From Candidatus Peregrinibacteria bacterium CG1_02_54_53 (lineage in GTDB: Bacteria > Patescibacteriota > Gracilibacteria > Peribacterales > Peribacteraceae): a DNA stretch of 34,754 nucleotides. Below, in pieces: positions 8,593 through 16,379 of the stretch. A program made the translations under genes and the position numbers. Where the stretch lies: the NCBI GenBank assembly GCA_001872575.1, contig MNWP01000042.1, positions 1 through 34,754 of the forward strand, given 5' to 3'. A model generated the notes under the pieces. That model was not told the origin of the DNA. It saw only the letters and a list, made by a program, of their open reading frames with translations, and did not search any database. How positions within the stretch are numbered: the stretch's first letter is position 1; each line of letters opens with the position of its first letter.

Positions 8593-9354
8593 ATGTGGCA
8601 CAAACGCCGATTCACGGGCCAAAAAATTCTTGACGAGGCGAACGATGAGAGGAGAATGCCCGCAAATATGGAACAGCTCCCACACAGGGGGCGCCCGGTC
8701 ACGGAGGAAAATGAACAGGAGGGTGTGATCAGTCCGGACATCGTCAAGAGACTGCAAAGTCTTCTGAAAGAGCCCTACCGTCAGCGACCGACGTGGAGGA
8801 AATTTCTGCCTCCTCAGCGGCCGCCCAGACACAAGGAAGTGCGTATCAAACTCTCGGAAATGGAGAATCTGGATGCGCTTCAGGGCGTCAAGGTGCTCTA
8901 CCTCGATGATACGTCGCAGTTTCATCTCGAGTTTGTTTCAAATCTTACTCTTGCAACGCGCAGGCGTGTGGAGAGAATTTTCTACCACGGCGAATCAACC
9001 GTCGAATTGGTAAAGATGCTCCGTTCGCGGTTGTCGAGGTGCCCTCGTGTTCATTTGCTCATTGCCGACGGATGTCTTGAATTGCTCCCTTCCATGGAAG
9101 ATGCCGGAAGATCCATCCGCGGATATCGCGTTATCGATAGCTTGAAAGATTCTCTGCGGCGCGCCGGAGTTCCGGCTATCGGATATTCATCGAATCCTGA
9201 TTTTAATGAATACTTCACGCGTGCGGGAGCCGATGGCTTTATCTGTAAAACGGAAAATCCGCTGGATGCCGTTCGAACCATAAACGAACTCTATCCGCCT
9301 GCATTGGCCAAAGTACGTCAACGACGTGAGCAGGAATTCATCCAAACTGACTGA
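8593..9354 (+). CDS. Protein with a C-terminal degenerate response-regulator receiver domain
   Basis: 253 aa. The first 95 residues are charged and proline-rich without a recognised fold. From about residue 97 the pattern fits a CheY-like receiver: VKVLYLDD (acidic pair 105-106), LLIADG (candidate phospho-acceptor Asp159), IGYSSN (hydroxyl residue near 199), and GADGFICK (Lys219). There is no output domain after it, only a short helix. Loops between beta strands are longer than usual. No histidine kinase gene is nearby. The start is uncertain: an internal ATG at 8656 is preceded by GAGAGGAGA, but too closely for a good ribosome site. It lies 38 bases after the ligase gene and could be co-transcribed with it. 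Confidence 0.65.
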   Translation: MWHKRRFTGQKILDEANDERRMPANMEQLPHRGRPVTEENEQEGVISPDIVKRLQSLLKEPYRQRPTWRKFLPPQRPPRHKEVRIKLSEMENLDALQGVKVLYLDDTSQFHLEFVSNLTLATRRRVERIFYHGESTVELVKMLRSRLSRCPRVHLLIADGCLELLPSMEDAGRSIRGYRVIDSLKDSLRRAGVPAIGYSSNPDFNEYFTRAGADGFICKTENPLDAVRTINELYPPALAKVRQRREQEFIQTD

Positions 9355-9365
9355 AGATTCTTCTT

Positions 9366-9380
9366 GCCCCCTTTGGGGGC
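9366..9380 (+). terminator. GC hairpin between the receiver gene and rplU
   Basis: GCCCCC and GGGGGC form a six-pair stem with a TTT loop, followed by a pyrimidine-rich stretch with few T residues. It can end the upstream transcript or act as a leader structure for L21. The missing T-run makes termination uncertain. Confidence 0.5.
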
Positions 9381-9401
9381 CTTCTCTACACTCGCGCGGT
9401 C

Positions 9402-9716
9402 ATGTTTGCGATTGTGAAAATCGCCGGCTTTCAGGAGAAAGTGGAGGAGGGGATGAAACTGAGTGTACCGTCGCTCCCGGCAGAACCGGGCAGTACGGTG
9501 ACCTTTTCGGATGTTCTGCTCATGGCAAAGGGGGAGGACGACATTACGGTCGGTGTTCCGACGGTGGCGGGGGCCTCTGTTGAGGCCAGGGTGCTCGCGC
9601 ACGGCAGAGACGACAAGATTCGTGTTTACAAAATGCACCGTCGCAAGCGCTATCGCCGCACACACGGCCATCGTCAAGGATTCACCGAGATCGAGGTGAC
9701 GAAGATCAAGGCGTGA
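9402..9716 (+). CDS. rplU: 50S ribosomal protein L21
   Basis: 104 aa, the normal length. It begins FAIVKIAGFQEKVEEG (family FAVIxxGGKQYxVxxG), with VTFSDVLLMAKGEDDITVG and the RNA-binding C-terminal block YKMHRRKRYRRTHGHRQGFTEI. The core GGKQ is altered to AGFQ, but the fold pattern is intact. L21 contacts 23S rRNA domains I/VI in the large subunit. In most bacteria rpmA (L27) follows; here the next gene is a convergent surface protein, so the usual rplU-rpmA pair is broken up in this genome. The hairpin at 9366 may act in its leader. Confidence 0.95.
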   Translation: MFAIVKIAGFQEKVEEGMKLSVPSLPAEPGSTVTFSDVLLMAKGEDDITVGVPTVAGASVEARVLAHGRDDKIRVYKMHRRKRYRRTHGHRQGFTEIEVTKIKA

Positions 9717-9725
9717 TGTGTTTTC

Positions 9726-11801
9726 TCAGTTTCCCAGCTTGATGAGCGAGAAGTGAATTTCTGCTGCGTCGTTACTGATTGTTCCACCTGTTGTCGCGGC
9801 ATCGCTGGAGCAAATGGTGTAGCGAGCGTTCCCCGTAGTTGAAGGAATATCGAGGAATGAAGCAGTCGCCGACCAGGTGTCATATTTTCTTGTAGTGGGT
9901 GTGCCACTGAATACGCCTCCGATAATTGTGTCTGTACACGTGGGATCCGCATCGATGGCGCGATGAATCGTGAAGGCATCGCTTTCTTTGTCGCCAGCAT
10001 CCGCCGTCCCGTTCAATGTGACATTGACAAGAACGACATGTGACGATTCCGACAGCGTGATGTTCGGATACATTCCATCCCAGAGATCGACGTTCGCATC
10101 GGCGAGAGACTCGGTTTCAGCATCAACGAATGCCGCCGATTGCGGCGCGTTGTGATCATCGGACCAGCTGAGATTGCCGCTGCCATCTGTTTTCAGTACA
10201 GAGCCCGATGTCGCATCCGTTGACGGAAAGGCGTACCTCACACCATTGATCGTCAATGTTGAATTGAATCGGGCATCATCTTGCACGGTGAGCGTGCCGG
10301 ATGCTGTCAGGTCTCCCTGTACGTGAACGGCATCGCTGAACTCAAATCGCTGCAATTGTGCAGAGAAGGCGATCGTTGCGGGCAGAAGATCGTTGCCGAA
10401 TGTCAGTACGGCATCTGCTGCAGTGTTCTGTGCATTGATCGTGAACGTGCTTTGATTCGTTCCGCGGCCCATATTTTGCAGCGAGATCATGCCGCCGCTG
10501 CCTAGAAGGGGAATCGAACCACTGCCCGTTCCGATATCGTGCTGGTCGAGCATGTCTGCGTTGAGCGCGAAGGGAACGGAAAGTAATGAAAAACGATCAA
10601 TGGCAGCGTCGTTACTGTCAGCATCAAGCAGTTCATAGGTCGAATCTTGCGCATCTGCAGCTTTGACCTCCACTTGAAGTGAAAGCGAGAGAAGTGCCTC
10701 TGCCGAAAGAGTGCCGAAATCCGGAAGAGCACTTTCGGCTCCAAGCTCCACGGTGATCTGTCCCGTTGTCTGAGGAGTGACACTCTGCACCTCCTGCCAA
10801 CCGGTGAACTGATCGGCAGTGACGTGGATTGCTCCACTTGCCGTCGTATCGCCGTCGGCGAAATCACGGCTCGTCCAGAGACTGAATCGCATCTGATGAG
10901 TCGTGGTGATGGGCGATCCCTGCGCATCGTACAGTCGGCCGCTGTAGTGCAGCCGCCGCGGGACGGTGGTTTGTGCGGCAACGATGGATGGCAATATTGA
11001 TCCAAGGAGCAGGATGGTGAGTGCGATGACTTTCGAGGCATGTGTTTTGCGTCTTGGTGCACGGGCTCGCTTGCGCTGTGTTCGTTGCATGCCAGGATGT
11101 TTTCTCCGGCGTCGCAGCAGTATGGCTTTGAAGATGAATCCGACTCCAATTAATTCCAAAAGTATTATCGTCGCCCCCGTTGTCGTGGAACCAGGCATCA
11201 CGGCATTGAGCAGCTGGGCTGTGAGTGAAGGCCACTTTTGCTCAGCCGTTGCCGACACCTGTGGCTGCGTGAATGAGATGTGTTCCGCTTGATCAGTCGC
11301 AGCAGAAACTTCTGATTCAGAATCCGCGATCTGCGCAGCGGCAGGACGTTGCATTGCAGGATGTTTCTGTTCTTCTGCAGGAATAATCTGTCCATTTTCA
11401 ATAGCAGGAGAAGGGGAGATGTCTGCATGGGTCTTTGATGCAACGATTGTCGTATTCTGGGTAGATGCAACCGTTGCCTCGTTCGATACCGTTGTCGGGG
11501 AATTACCGGGCCTTCCGCCGCCACCACCTTCCGCATGACTTGCATTCGTGTCATTGTCGGGACTATCCAATTCCTGTTGCTCTGCTTCATCGTCCGGTGA
11601 AGGATCACTGCTGATCGCGGGCAGGGTCAGATTGCCCTCGAGCCATCGGTAGGTGTTCGATACCCCCGTCGCACCCTGCGTCACTGTTATTGGATCGCTC
11701 TCAAAACGGTATGATGTACTTTCGGCTGCCTTTGTATTTGTCATGACGCACAGAGCTGCGAGCGCCACAACGCTTTTCAGGATGAGATATTTCTGTTGCA
11801 T
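9726..11801 (-). CDS. Large surface/fibre-like protein with two signal-type segments
   Basis: 691 aa, read from the ATG at 11801 behind a good promoter. Residues 1-26 form a Sec signal (VVALAALCVMTNTKA). Residues 27-205 are low-complexity, rich in Ser, Thr, Asp and Gly. Residues about 210-228 form a TM helix followed by a basic patch (RRRRKH). Residues 238-277 look like a second signal peptide (basic stretch, then VIALTILLLGSILPSIVAAQ). The rest is beta-rich: RRLHYSGRLYDAQGSPI with TGWQEVQSV resembles the repeats of bacterial extracellular proteins that begin 'YQGRLTD', and SGSVLKTDGSGNLSWSDD is typical of tail-fibre-like stalks. A surface or adhesive role is inferred. It may be two fused genes; Met238 could start the second. 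Confidence 0.7.
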   Translation of the reverse strand: MQQKYLILKSVVALAALCVMTNTKAAESTSYRFESDPITVTQGATGVSNTYRWLEGNLTLPAISSDPSPDDEAEQQELDSPDNDTNASHAEGGGGGRPGNSPTTVSNEATVASTQNTTIVASKTHADISPSPAIENGQIIPAEEQKHPAMQRPAAAQIADSESEVSAATDQAEHISFTQPQVSATAEQKWPSLTAQLLNAVMPGSTTTGATIILLELIGVGFIFKAILLRRRRKHPGMQRTQRKRARAPRRKTHASKVIALTILLLGSILPSIVAAQTTVPRRLHYSGRLYDAQGSPITTTHQMRFSLWTSRDFADGDTTASGAIHVTADQFTGWQEVQSVTPQTTGQITVELGAESALPDFGTLSAEALLSLSLQVEVKAADAQDSTYELLDADSNDAAIDRFSLLSVPFALNADMLDQHDIGTGSGSIPLLGSGGMISLQNMGRGTNQSTFTINAQNTAADAVLTFGNDLLPATIAFSAQLQRFEFSDAVHVQGDLTASGTLTVQDDARFNSTLTINGVRYAFPSTDATSGSVLKTDGSGNLSWSDDHNAPQSAAFVDAETESLADANVDLWDGMYPNITLSESSHVVLVNVTLNGTADAGDKESDAFTIHRAIDADPTCTDTIIGGVFSGTPTTRKYDTWSATASFLDIPSTTGNARYTICSSDAATTGGTISNDAAEIHFSLIKLGN

Positions 11802-11812
11802 GTTCGTAGTTC

Positions 11813-11841
11813 ATTATAGCATATTCATACATATACTGCAA
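11813..11841 (-). promoter_or_regulatory. Sigma-70-like promoter for the surface protein gene
   Basis: On the minus strand, TTGCAG (11841-11836) and TATAAT (11818-11813) are exactly 17 bases apart, and the ATG at 11801 follows 11 bases later. The -10 is a perfect consensus. Confidence 0.75.
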
Positions 11842-11896
11842 TTACGCAGGTGATCCGTAGCTACAAGAATTCAGCCTCGATCGTTTTTCGCAAATC

Positions 11897-11941
11897 CTGC
11901 ATCGTCTTCAGCGTTACACCGAGATTCTGTTTGCAGGCGAT
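11897..11941. repeat. Distal copy of a 45-bp segment of the tgt 3' end
   Basis: These 45 bases match 12194-12238, which lies inside tgt, with one mismatch. On the minus strand they encode the same residues (ACKQNLGVTLKTMQ). The frame then continues past the repeat as DLRKTIEAEFL to a stop near 11862. This probably represents the original tgt end, or a duplicated one. Confidence 0.85.
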
Positions 11942-12193
11942 TATTCATGAGAGAGAAACCTTCAGCCTTTGCCCTTCGGGGCTACGGCCGACAGGCCGGT
12001 TTTTCTCTCACCCCTCGACTACGCTCGGGGTGACAGGTTGATTATGTTTCTTTGGTGATTTGGGGTGACCCTGAGCTTGTCGAATGGGTCATGGACTCTC
12101 ATTTCCCTTCAAAGGTTCGGCTCCAGCGCGGGAACCCGCGAGACCCGCGCTTCGCCGAGATTATTTACGCATTTCTATACTCGCACGAAGATT
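11942..12193. repeat. REP-like palindromic element between two copies of the tgt end
   Basis: 252 bases with three hairpins. CGGCC-GACA-GGCCG (11985-11998) is followed by GTTTTT and resembles a plus-strand terminator. CACCCC/GGGGTG (12009-12032) surrounds TCGACTACGCTC. TGACCC/GGGTCA lies at about 12066-12090. The TCGACTACGCTC motif recurs at 24.7 kb and, in related form, at 29.3 kb. There is no coding signal in the plus strand. The end of tgt (about 12161-12193) falls within this segment, so the insertion supplies the last codons of the gene. Confidence 0.65.
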
Positions 12194-13273
12194 CTGCATC
12201 GTCTTCAGCGTTACGCCGAGATTCTGTTTGCAGGCGATGGCTTCTGCATAGCGCTCGTGCACCCTGAAGAGGTGATGAAGGTAGCTTTTGAGATGTGTGC
12301 GACTGAGATCAGAAGGGGAGTGTTCATCAATGGGTTCGTGCGCATGTTTGAACTCCGCATTCGTGATACGCATTTCCGAGCCATTAGAGAGAAGGATAGT
12401 CCCGTGTCGCGCGATTCGCATGGGCAGCACACAATCGAACATATCGATGCCCAGTGCGACACATGCCTGCAGTTGGTGCCGAACGCCCACCCCCATGAGG
12501 TAACGGGGCTTTTCTACGGGAAGAAGGGGGGTGACTTCACGAAGGACGCCGAGCATCTCGTCCTCGTTCTCCCCCACGGCCAGGCCGCCGATGGCATACC
12601 CGTCGAAATCGAGGGCAATGAGTTCCTCGGCACATTTTTTGCGCAGGTCGGCATGTAATCCACCCTGAATGATGCCGAAGAGCAGTGATGGCGCTGACAG
12701 TTTCTCGTGGGTCTCTTTACAAATTTTGGCCCACTGCAGCGTGCGATCGACTGCCTTCTCAATCTCTCTGCGCGATGCCGTCGACGGAGGACATTCGTCA
12801 AAGCACATCACGATGTCAGAGCCCAATTGATGCTGAATCTGCGTTGCCTCCTGCGGTCCGAGAATGTGCTTCTTTCCATCGGTATGCGATCGAAACTCCA
12901 CACTACGGTCCGTAATCTTTCTTAAGCCCCGCAGCGAAAATATCTGGTAGCCTCCCGAATCCGTAAGAATCGGCTTCTGCCAGTTGATAAAGCCGTGCAA
13001 CCCGCCTGCCGCAGCGATAACGTCTTCGCCGGGATGCAGATGCAGATGATACGTATTGCTCAGCAACGCCTGCGCCTGTAAATCGTGAAGGTCACCCAAT
13101 GACAGTCCGCGCATGGCGCCCGCTGTTGCGACCGGCAGAAAGAACGGCGTCTCAATGATGCCGTGTCTTGTGGTGAGGCGGCCTCTGCGGCCGTCGTCTG
13201 TTGTGCAAAGAAGTTCAAACACGCGGCATAGAGTACTGGATTTTGTCTTGCGCAATTCCTCCATTGTGAACAA
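12161..13273 (-). CDS. tgt: Queuine/preQ1 tRNA-guanine transglycosylase, zinc site missing
   Basis: 370 aa. The TIM-barrel signatures are intact: TPFFLPVATAGAMRGL, TDSGGYQIFSL (Asp105), CFDECPP, FGIIQGGLHADLR, GYAIGGLAVGE, and FDCVLPMRIARHG with the nucleophile Asp280. The enzyme swaps guanine-34 of GUN-anticodon tRNAs for preQ1 or queuine. The C-terminal CxCxxC...H zinc site is gone: after PIDE the sequence is HSPSDLSRTHLKSYLHHL, with no cysteine. The final residues (NLRASIEMRK) come after a duplicated segment and differ from the distal copy. No other queuosine genes are in the window, so salvage of queuine or preQ1 is possible. Start codons at 13273 and 13264 are both possible. Confidence 0.9.
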   Translation of the reverse strand: MFTMEELRKTKSSTLCRVFELLCTTDDGRRGRLTTRHGIIETPFFLPVATAGAMRGLSLGDLHDLQAQALLSNTYHLHLHPGEDVIAAAGGLHGFINWQKPILTDSGGYQIFSLRGLRKITDRSVEFRSHTDGKKHILGPQEATQIQHQLGSDIVMCFDECPPSTASRREIEKAVDRTLQWAKICKETHEKLSAPSLLFGIIQGGLHADLRKKCAEELIALDFDGYAIGGLAVGENEDEMLGVLREVTPLLPVEKPRYLMGVGVRHQLQACVALGIDMFDCVLPMRIARHGTILLSNGSEMRITNAEFKHAHEPIDEHSPSDLSRTHLKSYLHHLFRVHERYAEAIACKQNLGVTLKTMQNLRASIEMRK

Positions 13274-13278
13274 ATATC

Positions 13279-13307
13279 TTGTACAACAAGATCGCTCTCT
13301 GCATACT
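13279..13307 (+). promoter_or_regulatory. Promoter for the membrane protein at 13337
   Basis: TTGTAC (13279-13284) and CATACT (13302-13307) are separated by 17 bases. Transcription would begin near 13314, which rules out the ATG at 13313 and favours the ATG at 13337. Confidence 0.5.
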
Positions 13308-13336
13308 GCGCAATGTTTCTTTTACCCATTTCTGCT

Positions 13337-13768
13337 ATGCATCTCAAACTTCCGCAGTGTCCCACCTGCATCGTCGGCGCCGTCGCCCGCGTCAGTCTGG
13401 GGCTCTCGCTGCTCTTCGTCGGTCTCGTGCACTACATGTCATTCGAGTCTTTTACGGGCATGGTCAGTGAAGATCTTGGCGCTCTGACAATGCTCGGTGT
13501 GCTGTGGGCATACGTACTGCCGGCACTCATGATCATCGGCGGCGCACTCCTCGTTCTTGCAATGTTTATGGATATTGCCCTGTGGGCCTCGAGCATCGCC
13601 ATCGGATCGATCTCCGCCGGGATGTTGTTGAAATCCGTGCTCTCCGGCTTACCGCTTTCGCAGACCATGCAGCCAGCCATCAATGCACTCATTTGGCTCA
13701 TTGCGCTCATGATCTGTACGAAGTTGTCGCACTGCTGCTGCGAAGAAGGAGTCTGTGTGAAGAAATGA
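13337..13768 (+). CDS. Small four-helix membrane protein, DoxX-like
   Basis: 143 aa from the ATG at 13337. Four hydrophobic segments are visible: GAVARVSLGLSLLFVGLVHY, LGVLWAYVLPALMIIGGALLVLAMF, ALWASSIAIGSISAGMLLKS, and INALIWLIALMIC. The protein has a CPTC pair near the start and a cysteine cluster at the end (CTKLSHCCCEEGVC). The helix arrangement and the G-x-x-H in helix 1 resemble DoxX/SURF4-like proteins, but I cannot assign a family with certainty. The cysteine-rich tail may bind metal. It is divergent from tgt and ends at a strong hairpin. Confidence 0.65.
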   Translation: MHLKLPQCPTCIVGAVARVSLGLSLLFVGLVHYMSFESFTGMVSEDLGALTMLGVLWAYVLPALMIIGGALLVLAMFMDIALWASSIAIGSISAGMLLKSVLSGLPLSQTMQPAINALIWLIALMICTKLSHCCCEEGVCVKK

Positions 13769-13776
13769 TCGTTGCT

Positions 13777-13811
13777 AAAAAAACAGCCGGGGCGGTACGC
13801 CTCGGCTGTTT
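13777..13811 (-). terminator. Bidirectional rho-independent terminator, mainly for clpP
   Basis: AACAGCCG and CGGCTGTT form a stem with a GC-rich inner part. On the minus strand the stem is followed by seven T residues (A-run at 13777-13783), directly downstream of the clpP stop. On the plus strand a short TTT follows, which may also end the membrane-protein transcript. Confidence 0.85.
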
Positions 13812-13828
13812 ACGTGTTCAAAGGAATG

Positions 13829-14473
13829 TCAGGGCTTCTTCGTGAGAATGCGATCAATGATGCCGTATTTCAATGCCTCCTCTGCCGAGAGAAACTTGTC
13901 GCGCTCGGTATCGGTCGAAACCTGCTCGAGGGTTTTTCCCGTATGATTGGCAATCATTTGATTTAAGATCTTCTTCGTCTGAAGGATGTGATCTGCATGA
14001 ATGGCAATATCCGTTGCCTGACCTTCGGTTCCACCCAGTGGTTGGTGAATCATGATCTCGGAGTGCTCAAGGGCAAACCGTTTACCCTTTGCGCCGCCCA
14101 TGAGAATGATGGCTCCTCCGCTTGCCGCCATACCCAAGCATACGGTCGAGATGTCGGCCTGCACGTACTGCATGGTATCGTACATCGCCAGCGTCGAAGT
14201 GACCTGACCGCCGGGGGAATTCACGTAGAGGATGATGTCTTTCTTGGAGTTCTCTTTCTCAAGAAAGAGCAGCTGCGCAATGATCGAATTCGCCACTTCG
14301 TCATTGATCGCGGTGCCGAGAAACACCACGCGATCTTCGAGCAGGCGCGAGTAGATATCATAGACACGTTCGCCGAACTGCGTTTTTTCGATCACCGTGG
14401 GGATGATGAAGTTCTGCGGCGTAAGGTTACCGCGTGCGATTTTGTCGGCGATCGAAGAGAGTTGGGGGTGCAT
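13829..14473 (-). CDS. clpP: ATP-dependent Clp protease proteolytic subunit
   Basis: 214 aa from the ATG at 14473; an upstream in-frame ATG (14605) would add 44 unlike residues. The catalytic triad is visible: Ser in GMAASGGAI, His in MIHQPLGG, Asp in DTERDKF. Other family marks are [42 protein letters not shown] and [12 protein letters not shown]. ClpP forms the 14-mer barrel that degrades proteins unfolded by ClpX or ClpA. No clpX or tig lies nearby. The leader of the gene on the minus strand contains CCCTAACCC-like units. Confidence 0.95.
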   Translation of the reverse strand: MHPQLSSIADKIARGNLTPQNFIIPTVIEKTQFGERVYDIYSRLLEDRVVFLGTAINDEVANSIIAQLLFLEKENSKKDIILYVNSPGGQVTSTLAMYDTMQYVQADISTVCLGMAASGGAIILMGGAKGKRFALEHSEIMIHQPLGGTEGQATDIAIHADHILQTKKILNQMIANHTGKTLEQVSTDTERDKFLSAEEALKYGIIDRILTKKP

Positions 14474-14638
14474 GTGGATAGGGTTAGGAATAGGGGTAGG
14501 GCGTAGGTTTTGAAGTCTTACGTCATGTGTATTATAGAGTTTTTTGAGGTTTTCCGGCAGTTGGCGCACCGCAGGGAATGTGGTGAGAGGGAATGTAAAG
14601 TTCACTAAACAATTCGGAGAAACGGCATCAACAGGCCT

Positions 14639-15583
14639 ATGATGGCGACAATGAAACTGTCAGGGCTTCCGGACATCGTCGATTTTTTGCAGAGTGCAAC
14701 ACGACCGCTTCTCGTACTTGTGGGGCCGACCGCGAGCGGAAAAACCGCACATTCCATTGCCATCGCGCAAATGCTGATGCGACAGGGCAGGGAAGTGGAG
14801 ATCGTCAATGCGGATTCCAGACAGCTCTATCGCATGCTCGATATCGGTACGGCGAAGATTCGATCAGAGGAAATGCAAGGCATTCCTCACCACCTGCTCA
14901 GCGTGAAAGACCCGAAAGAAGAAGTAACGGCTCCATGGTACAAGCATGAGGCCGAGCAGGTGATTGACGACATTCACGCACGGGGAAACATGGCGTTTCT
15001 TGTCGGCGGATCAATGCTGTACGTGAGTGCCGTTGTCGACAATCTTTCGTTCGTATCGGTTCCGGATGCATCACTTCGCAAGCAGCTGCGAGCCGATCTC
15101 GATCGCGATGGGCCGGCAGCACTCCATGCGCGTTTGCAGGAGCTGGACCCCGAAGGGGCGCTGTCCGTTGATTCGAGTAATGCCGTCTACCTGCTGCGTG
15201 CACTTGAGGTTTGCCTTTCCACCGGCATGTCACTGAAGGATGCCAAGCAAAAGAAGTCCTCCCCGTACACGATAGAGATGCTCGGCACAGAGTGCGCTGC
15301 CGCCGAACTCCATCGCAAAATTGATGAACGGACACGGCTCATGTTCGCATCGGGATGGGTGGAGGAGGTCGCAGGCCTGTTGCATCACGGATACACGGTT
15401 CAGGATCCCGGAATGCAGAGCCACGGCTATCGTGAGATTGCCGAATATCTCGGCAGTCATCCGGCTGATGTCGTGCGCCGGGATGCGTCGCTGCAGGAAG
15501 CCATTTCGACAAGAACACGCCAATATGCCAAACGGCAACGCACCTGGTGGCGGAACGATGCGCGCATTCATTGGATACCCTAG
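14639..15583 (+). CDS. miaA: tRNA dimethylallyltransferase
   Basis: 314 aa. The P-loop GPTASGKT is followed by the DMAPP/tRNA motifs [34 protein letters not shown] and the C-terminal [14 protein letters not shown]. The enzyme adds the isopentenyl group to N6 of A37 in tRNAs reading UNN codons. Length and domain order are normal. It converges on the next minus-strand gene, and their stop codons overlap in CTAG. Start choice among closely spaced ATGs (14639, 14642, 14651) is not resolvable. Confidence 0.95.
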   Translation: MMATMKLSGLPDIVDFLQSATRPLLVLVGPTASGKTAHSIAIAQMLMRQGREVEIVNADSRQLYRMLDIGTAKIRSEEMQGIPHHLLSVKDPKEEVTAPWYKHEAEQVIDDIHARGNMAFLVGGSMLYVSAVVDNLSFVSVPDASLRKQLRADLDRDGPAALHARLQELDPEGALSVDSSNAVYLLRALEVCLSTGMSLKDAKQKKSSPYTIEMLGTECAAAELHRKIDERTRLMFASGWVEEVAGLLHHGYTVQDPGMQSHGYREIAEYLGSHPADVVRRDASLQEAISTRTRQYAKRQRTWWRNDARIHWIP

Positions 15584-15849
15584 GCGACGAAGCGCTCGGG
15601 ACGGCCTTCGGGCTTCGGCAGTGATCGTGCAAGCTGTTCGAGACTCTGTCTCGTGTGATCGATAATATCGGCGCGCTGCGTCACCACTTCCTGTTCAGGA
15701 GGTTTCGTCGGTTGTGACTGCTGCTCATGTTGCTCCGGTTGCTGCTTTGCAGGAGTCTCCTGTGGGCGATCGGCAGGATTCTCACGAGGATTTTCGGGGA
15801 TTTTCATGGGTGTAATCATCGTGCAATGGGAATCAAAACTTAAAGACAT
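15580..15849 (-). CDS. Small Pro/Gln/Glu-rich hypothetical protein
   Basis: At most 89 aa. The N-terminal two thirds are low-complexity (repeated P, Q, E and K), followed by a short amphipathic helix (DIIDHTRQSLEQLARSL). No domain is recognised. The ATGs at 15849, 15819 and 15807 are all in frame; the first overlaps the upstream gene by 17 bases. It probably shares a transcript with the gene at 15833-16219. The overlap of its stop with that of miaA is a normal tail-to-tail arrangement. Confidence 0.5.
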   Translation of the reverse strand: MSLSFDSHCTMITPMKIPENPRENPADRPQETPAKQQPEQHEQQSQPTKPPEQEVVTQRADIIDHTRQSLEQLARSLPKPEGRPERFVA

Positions 15850-16219
15850 CGTGCGTCTCTTCGATGCGTTGTTTCATTTGCCACAGGTGCTCGATCATCG
15901 ACTGCAACTCGGGTGACTCATCGGGCGTTTGCTTTGAGAGACGAAACTCCACGATGTGACTGAGCAGGTCGGCAATGTTCACGATGGCGAGATCCACTTT
16001 GCCTTTCCAGGCGTCATCAAGGCGGTTGTAGACCTCCATCTTCAGAAACGTTTCGGGCTTCGTCACATCAATGGCTTTCTCGTCGAGCATGCGCAAAATC
16101 GTCTTCATGAATACTTCGTGCTCATCGCCCATTTTTGCAGCCTGTGCCTTCCCCACCTTTTTCTGTTGTTCCTCGGGGAGGTCATTTTGCCCTTGCATGG
16201 TCGAAACGTAATCTGTCAT
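15833..16219 (-). CDS. Conserved-looking helical hypothetical protein
   Basis: 128 aa, highly charged and predicted mostly helical, with no signal peptide or TM segment. Segments such as MKTILRMLDEKAIDVTKPETFL and VNIADLLSHIVEFRL look like packed helices. I recognise no family. A second in-frame Met at residue 8 is possible. It is followed directly by the Pro/Gln-rich protein gene, and the two look like a small operon. A 160-base gap separates it from the divergent secreted protein gene. Confidence 0.6.
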   Translation of the reverse strand: MTDYVSTMQGQNDLPEEQQKKVGKAQAAKMGDEHEVFMKTILRMLDEKAIDVTKPETFLKMEVYNRLDDAWKGKVDLAIVNIADLLSHIVEFRLSKQTPDESPELQSMIEHLWQMKQRIEETHDVFKF

Positions 16220-16379
16220 AACGCTCCTTCCATTGTATCATGATTCGGCTCTCTGAGCCACGATGGCTTTTCTGTGCCCTGTGTTTGCAGCTAGCCAGGC
16301 GGTTTGCGGACACTCGCGTAGACTTCTCACAGAGAAAGTATCTTGACTCAAAAAGATCGCGGGAATAAACCTGTCGGCC

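Noticed and set aside
11942-12160. Open frames on the plus strand after the surface protein gene
   Set aside because: They run through palindromic REP-like DNA or oppose tgt, have no ribosome site and no recognisable protein pattern.
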